From Flavobacteriales bacterium (lineage in GTDB: Bacteria > Bacteroidota > Bacteroidia > Flavobacteriales_F > PHOS-HE28), in the NCBI GenBank assembly GCA_019638115.1, contig JAHBUK010000001.1:1010238-1074237 (forward strand): a stretch of DNA of 64,000 nucleotides. The letters are read 5' to 3'. The position numbers and the translations under genes are program-made. A model generated the notes under the pieces. The model did not search any database, was not told where the DNA came from, and saw only the letters and a list, made by a program, of their open reading frames with translations. Shown here piece by piece: positions 1-5,907 of this stretch (position 1 is its first letter; every line of letters starts with the position of its first letter).

Positions 1-756
1 TACTTACTTGAGCGCTGGACGCCGGATGTGTACTTAACGGAAGCGCCTCCGGTTCAAGACCCCAAGCTTGCCCTGCGTCAGCGGCTGATCACCGACGGCA
101 TCCACTTCCATGGCACGGGCCACGAGCCGGAGTGGATGCTGCAGATCAACCACGAAGGCGCCATGGGTTTCCGCATGCTGGACGATGCGCAGGGCTGGTT
201 CACGCCGCCGGTACAACCCGCGCGCGCCGCCGATGCCAACGTGGTGTTGTACCAGGCGCAGACCGAGCGCGGCGAGTTGCGCGTCACCATCCAGGAGCAG
301 CCCTGCACCGACAGCATGAGCGGCGACACCTTCCCCTACACCATGCGCATCGATGCCACCGACGCGAAGGTGAAGCACCAGGTGAACGGCTGCGGTCAGT
401 ACCTGCCACCCGCCCGCCTGCACGATGTGTGGATGCTGGTGCGCGTGGGCGATCTACAGGTGCGTCCCGGCGAATTGCGCGAAGGCGCGCGGCAGGAGTT
501 CAATACTGCGGAAGGCCGGGTGTTCGGCGCCACAGGCTGCAACACCCTGGACGGGCCCTTCGAGGTGCATGGCGAAACGCTGCGCATGGGTCCCTTGCGC
601 ATGACCAAACGCATGTGCGCCGACCATGCGGAAGAAGTGGAACGAGCGTTCATGGAAGCTCTTGGGGCAGGCTGGGTCCGCTACATGCTGAAGGGGAACG
701 ACCTTCTCTTGCACAACCCAAGCGGTGCGGAATTGCTGTTCCGCAGAGTGGAGTAA
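1..756 (+). CDS. META-domain protein with N-terminal COG3650-like domain (5' partial)
   Basis: The reading frame is open to the first base of the window, so the true start lies upstream; the GTG at 28 is only the first start-like codon visible. An N-terminal part resembles the COG3650-type domain seen in NlpE-like envelope lipoproteins: GTGHEPEWML, then a C-x-DSMSG segment and a later GCG. A C-terminal META/DUF306 domain follows (FGATGCNTLDGPF, then TKRMC), as in HslJ. Such proteins are usually exported or periplasmic and linked to envelope or metal stress; that role is family knowledge and nothing here tests it. The signal peptide, if any, is outside the window. Domain assignment is fairly secure, the function is not. 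Confidence 0.75.
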   Translation, partial: YLLERWTPDVYLTEAPPVQDPKLALRQRLITDGIHFHGTGHEPEWMLQINHEGAMGFRMLDDAQGWFTPPVQPARAADANVVLYQAQTERGELRVTIQEQPCTDSMSGDTFPYTMRIDATDAKVKHQVNGCGQYLPPARLHDVWMLVRVGDLQVRPGELREGARQEFNTAEGRVFGATGCNTLDGPFEVHGETLRMGPLRMTKRMCADHAEEVERAFMEALGAGWVRYMLKGNDLLLHNPSGAELLFRRVE

Positions 757-928
757 AGGTCGCGGGGTGTGGGAACAATATCCCCAACCTGGTGATAGAT
801 CTGGATGATCGGGGGATCGGCATGTGCTTCCGGTCCGAGGTTGAAGCCTTATGCCATGCGGGTTTCCGAAGGAATGATCCGATCGGCACGCAGTACGCGT
901 ATATGGTGTACAACCAAATCCCCGCACC

Positions 929-1093
929 ATGCCACGCGCCAAGAAGAAGCTCATCCTCTCCCAGCCCATCAAGGACGGTTTGAAGGCGATCAAAGTGAAG
1001 CTGGACCACCGCACGGTGATCACGCTAAGCAGCTTGAAAGCATTGGAATTCTGGAAGACCCGCTACCCGAATGCGGAGGTGATCGGCCAGTAG
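929..1093 (+). CDS. Small basic hypothetical protein (54 aa)
   Basis: A 54-residue frame starts at ATG 929 (MPRAKKKLILSQPIKDG...) and stops at TAG 1091. The N-terminus is lysine/arginine rich, and the rest reads like a compact protein with alternating hydrophobic residues (AIKVKLDHRTVITLSSLKALEFW). I do not recognise the family. It lies alone between the META gene and a convergent secreted-protein gene. No clear TAnnTTTG box is visible in front of it. It could be a small conserved cytoplasmic protein or chance, but the composition looks coding. Confidence 0.5.
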   Translation: MPRAKKKLILSQPIKDGLKAIKVKLDHRTVITLSSLKALEFWKTRYPNAEVIGQ

Positions 1094-1156
1094 ACACCTG
1101 CTGCGCCTGAACAAAGAGGCCTCGCGGCGGATCGTTCAAAAGCTCCCGACCAGCGT

Positions 1157-2407
1157 TCAGGGCCGCACGAACCGGGCTGTCACGAAACCCAGGTTCGTGT
1201 AGAGCGATGCGCTGTACACACCAACTGCCAGCTTGGAGATGTCCACGGTGAAACTGTGCTCGCCTGCGGGCAAGTAGGAGCCGTGCACCTCGTGCACCAC
1301 AGCGCCCAACTCATCGTGTATCCGAATGCCAGCGTGCGAGCGGTGGTGGAGTTCCACGTCGATGCGGATGCTTCTTCCATCGCCCACGGGCACCACCACC
1401 AGGCGGTCCTGCACATGGGGTAGCGTCGAAGCATCAGGAATGGCGGTATTGACAGGGCCGTAGCGAAAGATGCCATAGCCACCTGCAAAGGCCAGCTGGT
1501 CGTTCACCTTGTGGAAACGGTTGAACCCGGGAATACCGAACGATGTGCTCCAGCTCTGTCCTCCGTTGCTGGTACTGAAGAGCAGGTTGTCGCCCGCCCA
1601 GCCAAGCTCCGGGGTAAGGAAGCCCACACCTTGCAAGCGTGCAGGTATGGTGGCCAGAGTGACCAAGCTCCATGTGGCACCAGCATCCTCGGAAACAGCG
1701 ATCCGTGGTAGCGTGTTGAACGCCGATTCGACCGAGGCATACAAATGCACGCCATCCGGGGACTGGATCTTCCAGAACCACTCGAAACCGCTGCCCGTGG
1801 TGAACACCTCGGTCCATGTGGTGCCACCATCCGTGGTGCGGTAGATGGATGCGCCGAGGCTGTTGGTCTGCGCACCACCCACCACGAACCCGGTATCCGC
1901 ATTGATGAACAAGATATCCACCAGGCACCAGGCCTGCGATGAGAAGTCGATGTGTTCCCAGGTTATCCCGGCATCGCTGCTTCTGATCACATAAGCGGGA
2001 CCGGCAAAGAGGCCCGCACCATAAATGGTGTTCGCATCCGCACGGGCCAGACCACACACGCCGGGCACGGGTTGCTGAAGTTGTGATGAAATGTCGGTCC
2101 ACGTACCACCACCATCGCTGCTGCGGTATAGCGGACCATCCAGAGAACCACAGAAGCCCACTTGGGCATCCAGGAACTCGATGCTCCTCAGGTAGGCGTT
2201 CTCGAATTCCCCCACGACCCACCAGAAGTCACCACCATCATGGGTGCGCAAGATCCTACCCGACCCACCACCCGCGGCCCAGCCTGTATCGGCATTCAGG
2301 AAATAGAGGTCATCGCAGCGTTCGATCGTGGGGTGTACCAATTGGGTCCACTGGCCCATCAGCACAACAGGGATGGCGATGACCGCTGCAAGGATCGTAG
2401 CTCTCAT
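1157..2407 (-). CDS. T9SS-secreted Ycf48/BNR-type beta-propeller protein
   Basis: The ATG at 2407 begins a 416-residue protein with a signal peptide (MRATILAAVIAIPVVLMGQ). Longer upstream starts are unlikely, because a -7-like box TATGTTCG lies at 2425-2432. The body carries repeated units of the Ycf48/BNR type, each with a version of 'DTGWAAGG...ILRTHDGGDFW' or 'YRSSDGGGTWTD', expected to fold as a propeller. The last 80 residues form a T9SS-type sorting domain ending in GVYSASLYTNLGFVTARFVRP-like strands. It is therefore probably exported through the outer membrane. The ligand or substrate is unknown. The gene is convergent with the small ORF at 929. Confidence 0.8.
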   Translation of the reverse strand: MRATILAAVIAIPVVLMGQWTQLVHPTIERCDDLYFLNADTGWAAGGGSGRILRTHDGGDFWWVVGEFENAYLRSIEFLDAQVGFCGSLDGPLYRSSDGGGTWTDISSQLQQPVPGVCGLARADANTIYGAGLFAGPAYVIRSSDAGITWEHIDFSSQAWCLVDILFINADTGFVVGGAQTNSLGASIYRTTDGGTTWTEVFTTGSGFEWFWKIQSPDGVHLYASVESAFNTLPRIAVSEDAGATWSLVTLATIPARLQGVGFLTPELGWAGDNLLFSTSNGGQSWSTSFGIPGFNRFHKVNDQLAFAGGYGIFRYGPVNTAIPDASTLPHVQDRLVVVPVGDGRSIRIDVELHHRSHAGIRIHDELGAVVHEVHGSYLPAGEHSFTVDISKLAVGVYSASLYTNLGFVTARFVRP

Positions 2408-2424
2408 GGTGTTGGATCTTGCCC

Positions 2425-2432
2425 CGAACATA
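2425..2432 (-). promoter_or_regulatory. Putative -7 box TATGTTCG
   Basis: The minus strand reads TATGTTCG, one base from the Bacteroidota consensus TAnnTTTG. It lies 18 bases before the ATG at 2407, which favours that start over upstream alternatives. Confidence 0.45.
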
Positions 2433-2493
2433 GCTGGGACGGCGCGTGCAAAAGGCAACAAGCAATGAACGGCATCAACGGGAAAGCCACCGG

Positions 2494-2570
2494 TCAACCC
2501 AAGCCCTCCACATACCGCCTGTCGTTAGCCAAGCGCGGCACCTTGCTCTGGGCATCGTTCATGCCGCGCG
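2494..2570 (-). pseudogene. Displaced copy of the GH3 gene 3' end
   Basis: On the minus strand this stretch encodes ARGMNDAQSKVPRLANDRRY then VEGLG and a TGA stop at 2494-2496. These are the same final residues as the intact GH3 gene ending at 3281, except that the intact one ends VEGLGA. Over 73 aligned bases (2498-2570 against 3288-3360) I count six mismatches, and all are synonymous. Upstream of the ARG codons similarity stops abruptly. So this is a roughly 25-codon remnant of a diverged GH3 gene, lying downstream of hepT. Together with the intact copy it forms direct repeats flanking the MntA/HepT module. Confidence 0.85.
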
Positions 2571-2610
2571 CATCACCTGCGAACAGGACCACCTTGCCGC
2601 GACCACGGGT

Positions 2611-2961
2611 TTACAGGTGACCACCCTCCAGGCGGATGATCCGCTGCAACTCGCCATGCAGCTCGGGAATCTCCTTGGAGAGCACGCTCCACACGATGTC
2701 GTAGTCGATGCCGAAGTAGTTGTGGATAAGCACATCGCGCATGCCGGCCATATCGCTCCAGTCCACCTGTGGATAGCGGACACGCAACTCCATGGGAAGC
2801 TTTTTCACTGCTTCACCGATGATCTCCAAGCTGCGCACGATGGCGCGGCTGTTGGTCTCGTCATCGAGCAGGGCTTCCCGTGTTCGGCCTTCCTTCAGGC
2901 GCATCAAATAGTCGCACTCGGCCTCGATGTGCCGCAAGAAGTCAAGCAGCGAGGGCGACAT
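2611..2961 (-). CDS. hepT: HepT-like ribonuclease toxin (DUF86)
   Basis: This 116-residue all-helical protein has the HepT active-site pattern R-x4-H-x-Y at R75, H80 and Y82 (MRDVLIHNYFGID). In characterised HepT/MntA systems HepT is an RNase toxin, silenced when MntA transfers AMP to the tyrosine of this motif. The start overlaps the end of mntA by 20 bases, typical of translational coupling. All motif residues are intact, so the toxin is likely functional. It is the last gene before the displaced GH3 tail. Assignment to the family is confident; activity is inferred. Confidence 0.88.
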   Translation of the reverse strand: MSPSLLDFLRHIEAECDYLMRLKEGRTREALLDDETNSRAIVRSLEIIGEAVKKLPMELRVRYPQVDWSDMAGMRDVLIHNYFGIDYDIVWSVLSKEIPELHGELQRIIRLEGGHL

Positions 2962-3262
2962 ACTCCACCTCGTTCAGGATGTGTTTGCCGGTGAAGGCGT
3001 TCAAGGAGGCGGGGGTCACCAGTTCCACCTTCCGGCCAAGCAAGGCATGCAGGAAGCCCGAAAGGGCCACCATGTTCTTCAGGGTCTTGCGCTCGGCAGC
3101 GATGTCTACAAGCAGGTCCACATCGCTCTGCGCATTGGCCTCATCGCGTGCGAAAGAGCCGAACAGTCCGACGCGTTCCACACCGAACGCCCGAAGCTGT
3201 TCCGCTTGTTGCGCAAGCCTTTCCTTGACCTCGTCTTTGTTTTGTACGGGCGTCTGTGTCAT
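2942..3262 (-). CDS. mntA: MntA-type nucleotidyltransferase antitoxin
   Basis: A 106-residue minimal nucleotidyltransferase with the motif G-S-F (35-37), then D47-x-D49 (GSFARDEANAQSDVDLLVD). This is the metal-binding signature of MNT-fold AMP transferases. Its partner hepT follows with a 20-base overlap. In known pairs MntA AMPylates HepT and neutralises it. The ATG at 3262 is only eight bases from a TACCTTTG box at 3270-3277, so the mRNA would be leaderless or nearly so. The gene is co-directional with GH3, whose stop lies 18 bases upstream of the mntA start. Confidence 0.88.
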   Translation of the reverse strand: MTQTPVQNKDEVKERLAQQAEQLRAFGVERVGLFGSFARDEANAQSDVDLLVDIAAERKTLKNMVALSGFLHALLGRKVELVTPASLNAFTGKHILNEVEYVALAA

Positions 3263-3269
3263 TGCAAAC

Positions 3270-3277
3270 CAAAGGTA
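3270..3277 (-). promoter_or_regulatory. Putative -7 box TACCTTTG for mntA-hepT
   Basis: The minus strand reads TACCTTTG, a full match to TAnnTTTG. It sits in the gap between the GH3 stop codon and the mntA ATG, leaving only a few bases of leader. Confidence 0.6.
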
Positions 3278-3280
3278 CGA

Positions 3281-4774
3281 TCAAGCACCCAAGCCCTCCA
3301 CATACCGCCTATCGTTCGCCAGGCGCGGCACCTTGCTCTGCGCATCGTTCATGCCACGTGCCTTCATCCACGCCGCGAAGCCACCGCGCGGCACGCTGGT
3401 GATCATCAGTGGGCGCAGCACTTTGCCGGTGATCAGGTCGCGGTAGTAGGGGTTGCGCTGCTGCAGGGCGGCATCGATGGCCATGGCGAAGCGGGCCATG
3501 TCCGCCGGTGCGGCCGCAAACTCGATGAACCACTCGTGGTGCGGCAGCCCTTCGGCAGGTGCAGTCTGAGGAGCCACGGTGAACTCGGCCACCTCGCAGG
3601 GGGCCACGGCCATCGCATCCTTCAGTGCGCCTTCCACCTCCTCGGCGATCACGTGTTCCCCGAAGGCGCTGGTGAAGTGCTTGGTGCGGCCGGTGACCTT
3701 GATGCGCGGCGGGGAGAGCGAGACGAACTTCACGGTGTCGCCGATCTCGTAGCCCCACAGGCCGGCATTGGTGTAGAGCACCAGGGCGTATTGGGTGTCG
3801 AGCTCCACCTCGGCGATGGAGAGGACCGTCCTTCGACTCCGCTCAGGACCGGTCCGGTCCAATGGAATGAAGCCGTAGTAGATCCCGTTGTCCAACACCA
3901 GCAGCAGACCATCCTCATTCTCCTTGTCCTGGTAGGCGATGAAGCCTTCGCTGGCGGGGAAGAGCTCCACGCTGGGCACGGTGCCGCCGATGAGCGCCTC
4001 CATGCGGCTGCGGTAGGGCGCGTAGTTGACACCACCGTACACGAAAAGCGAGAAGTGCGGGAACACCTCCTTCACCGTGGCCTTGCCGGTGCGGGCCAGC
4101 AGCCGCTCGAAATACATCTGCACCCAAGCAGGTATGCCGCTGATCAGCCGCATGTCCTCCGCCATGGTCTCGCCCACGATGGCCTCCACCTTGGTCTCCC
4201 AATCGGGGATGCTGTTGGTGGCGAAGCTGGGCATGCGGTTCTTCAGCAGGTAGGTGGGCACGTGGTTGGCCACGATGCCGCTGAGGCGTCCCATGGGGAT
4301 GGTGCCTTTGTGGTCCAACACCGGGCTGCCTTGCAGGAAGATCATTTTGCCATCCACGAAGTCGGCACGGCCGCTGTGGGCGATGTAGGCCAGCAGTGCC
4401 CGGCGTGCACTGCCGATGTGGTTGGGCAGGCTGGCCTTGGTGATGGGGATGTACTTGGCGCCGCTGGTGGTGCCGCTGGTCTTGCACAGGTAGAGCGGCT
4501 GGCCCGGCCATAGCACGTCCTTCTCACCGGAAACGACCCGTTCGATGTAGGGTTTGAAACCTTCGTAATCACGCAGCGGAACGGCTTGCACCAGACCCGT
4601 GTGGTCGTGCACGTCACCCATCCGATGCTCCGCTCCAAAGGCGGTACGAGTCCCCGCTTTGAGCAGTCCTTCCAGCACGTTCCGTTGGCTCTCCTCGGCC
4701 TGCAGGGCGCGTCGCATCACCGCTTCCGTGGTGAACTTGGCGAGCGGGCGGGCCAGTGTGCTTTTGAACGTCAT
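3281..4774 (-). CDS. GH3 auxin-responsive-promoter family protein (acyl-adenylate-forming)
   Basis: The ATG at 4774 gives a 497-residue protein (MTFKSTLARPLAKF). Family features include the nucleotide-binding stretch around KTSGTTSGAKYIPIT, the later FPASEGFIAYQ and the YTNAGLWGYEIGD segment. GH3-fold enzymes adenylate carboxylic acids and may conjugate them to amines; the bacterial substrate is unknown. Residues about 308-316 (PERSRRT) are encoded by a palindromic repeat inserted in frame (3823-3855). The C-terminal 25 residues are duplicated at 2494-2570. The M23 peptidase gene lies 35 bases upstream on the same strand, so the two may be co-transcribed. Confidence 0.85.
   Translation of the reverse strand: MTFKSTLARPLAKFTTEAVMRRALQAEESQRNVLEGLLKAGTRTAFGAEHRMGDVHDHTGLVQAVPLRDYEGFKPYIERVVSGEKDVLWPGQPLYLCKTSGTTSGAKYIPITKASLPNHIGSARRALLAYIAHSGRADFVDGKMIFLQGSPVLDHKGTIPMGRLSGIVANHVPTYLLKNRMPSFATNSIPDWETKVEAIVGETMAEDMRLISGIPAWVQMYFERLLARTGKATVKEVFPHFSLFVYGGVNYAPYRSRMEALIGGTVPSVELFPASEGFIAYQDKENEDGLLLVLDNGIYYGFIPLDRTGPERSRRTVLSIAEVELDTQYALVLYTNAGLWGYEIGDTVKFVSLSPPRIKVTGRTKHFTSAFGEHVIAEEVEGALKDAMAVAPCEVAEFTVAPQTAPAEGLPHHEWFIEFAAAPADMARFAMAIDAALQQRNPYYRDLITGKVLRPLMITSVPRGGFAAWMKARGMNDAQSKVPRLANDRRYVEGLGA
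3823..3855. repeat. Palindromic REP-like repeat inserted within the GH3 coding sequence
   Basis: Arms GGACCGTCC (3823-3831) and GGACCGGTCC (3846-3855) are complementary apart from one bulged base. Between them is a core reading CTGAGCGGAGTCGAA on the minus strand. The same core, with one base different, occurs inside another hairpin at 21382-21420. The insertion keeps the GH3 frame and adds a basic PERSRRT-like peptide. Confidence 0.75.
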
Positions 4775-4809
4775 GTGACAGGTTGTATCCAAGCGGCAAG
4801 GACCACGGC

Positions 4810-5712
4810 TCAGTCGAACACCATGTAGGCTTGGGGGTCCATGGGTTCGCCGGCTTGCCACAGCTCGAAATGGAGGTGCGGCCCGGTGGTCTGTTCCCCG
4901 CTATTGCCGACAATGGCAATGGCCTCGCCGGCCTTCACGCGATCGCCCACCTGCTTCAGGAGCACGCTGTTGTGCTTGTATACCGTTACCAGTTCGTTGC
5001 GGTGCTGTACCTGCATCACATGCCCGGCATCGGTGGTCCAACTGGCCAGTACCACGGTGCCATCCAAAGCCGCTTTTACCGCCGCATCGGAACCGGAAAC
5101 GATGTCGATACCGAAATGGCCCAGCGAGCGGTCGAAGGTGGTGGTGACAATGCCGCGCAAGGGCGGGAAGAAGAAGATGCCTGCCAACTCACGCCGCTCG
5201 TTGCCGCCCCTACCATCCTGTAGACTGTACGCCTCATCGCGCGCATGCCGGGCCCGCAGTATGCTGTCAGAGTGCCCGGGATCCAAGTCGGAAGGGCCGG
5301 GCTTGAACTCCAACTTGGCGAACAGGGTGGCGCTGTCGGTGGGCAGTTCGCCGCTCAGCACCGCGCGCAGGTTGTCCAAGTACCGATCACGAATCACCAG
5401 TTCTTGTTCCAAGGAGTCGGCCAGGAGCATGCTGCGGTAGGCGTTCCGCTTGGTGTCCTGGTCGGAATACCCCGGTATGTATTGCTTGAGCGGCGTGTAC
5501 ACGATGACCGCTGTGATCAGCGCACCGTACAGCAACAAGGTGACCACCACGATCATCAGCACATTGAGGCGGGAAAGCCGGATGCTGAAGCGCTCCTCGA
5601 AGGTGCGGTCATTGATGAGCAGCAGGCGGTACTTGCTCCTGAGCTTCTTGAGCAATCGCCGCTTGCGGTCCTTGTCGCCAGACTTGGGGGCTTGTACTTC
5701 GCCTTGTGCCAT
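4810..5712 (-). CDS. Membrane-anchored M23/LytM peptidoglycan endopeptidase
   Basis: The ATG at 5712 gives 300 residues. A basic cytoplasmic N-terminus (KDRKRRLLKKLRSKYR) precedes one membrane helix at about 50-73 (VLMIVVVTLLLYGALITAVI). A periplasmic linker follows, then a LytM domain at about 196-300. All expected active-site residues are present: H199 and D203 in HFGIDI, H247 in YKHN, and H279 and H281 in GPHLHFE. It should therefore be an active zinc endopeptidase cutting peptide cross-links, in contrast to the degenerate EnvC-like protein at 28948. It is divergent from porW/sprE across a 195-base spacer. Confidence 0.88.
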   Translation of the reverse strand: MAQGEVQAPKSGDKDRKRRLLKKLRSKYRLLLINDRTFEERFSIRLSRLNVLMIVVVTLLLYGALITAVIVYTPLKQYIPGYSDQDTKRNAYRSMLLADSLEQELVIRDRYLDNLRAVLSGELPTDSATLFAKLEFKPGPSDLDPGHSDSILRARHARDEAYSLQDGRGGNERRELAGIFFFPPLRGIVTTTFDRSLGHFGIDIVSGSDAAVKAALDGTVVLASWTTDAGHVMQVQHRNELVTVYKHNSVLLKQVGDRVKAGEAIAIVGNSGEQTTGPHLHFELWQAGEPMDPQAYMVFD

Positions 5713-5865
5713 GGGGGGAACAAATATCGCCGTCCGGGCCGCGTGATGCGCCCACACCCGAACAAGGCCCGGCCCGCCAGCGCCCCACCCTGCGGTGGCC
5801 GCCCATGTGCGCACCGCCATCCAAAGCCTTCTTGGCCGTGGCCTTCTTGGTGTGGGCCAATGAAA

Positions 5866-5873
5866 TATCTTCG
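5866..5873 (+). promoter_or_regulatory. Putative -7 box TATCTTCG for porW/sprE
   Basis: TATCTTCG matches TAnnTTTG at seven of eight positions. A TTG at 5847-5849 is placed as a possible -33 element. The box lies inside the longer reading frame starting at ATG 5860, which argues that translation starts at ATG 5908. Confidence 0.5.
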
Positions 5874-5907
5874 CGCGTTCGCAGTTATCCAGCCGGTTCC
5901 CGTGATC

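Noticed and set aside
805..1110. 101-codon plus-strand frame over the small ORF at 929
   Set aside because: Reads as arginine/serine/histidine-rich noise; the alternative frame at 929-1093 has balanced composition.
2927..4513. A 528-codon plus-strand frame over mntA and GH3
   Set aside because: Runs antisense through two clear genes; its repeats of 'STQALHIPP' merely reflect the duplicated GH3 tail.
5860..5907. Longer start for porW/sprE at ATG 5860
   Set aside because: It would include the TATCTTCG promoter and put a non-signal segment before the lipobox signal peptide.
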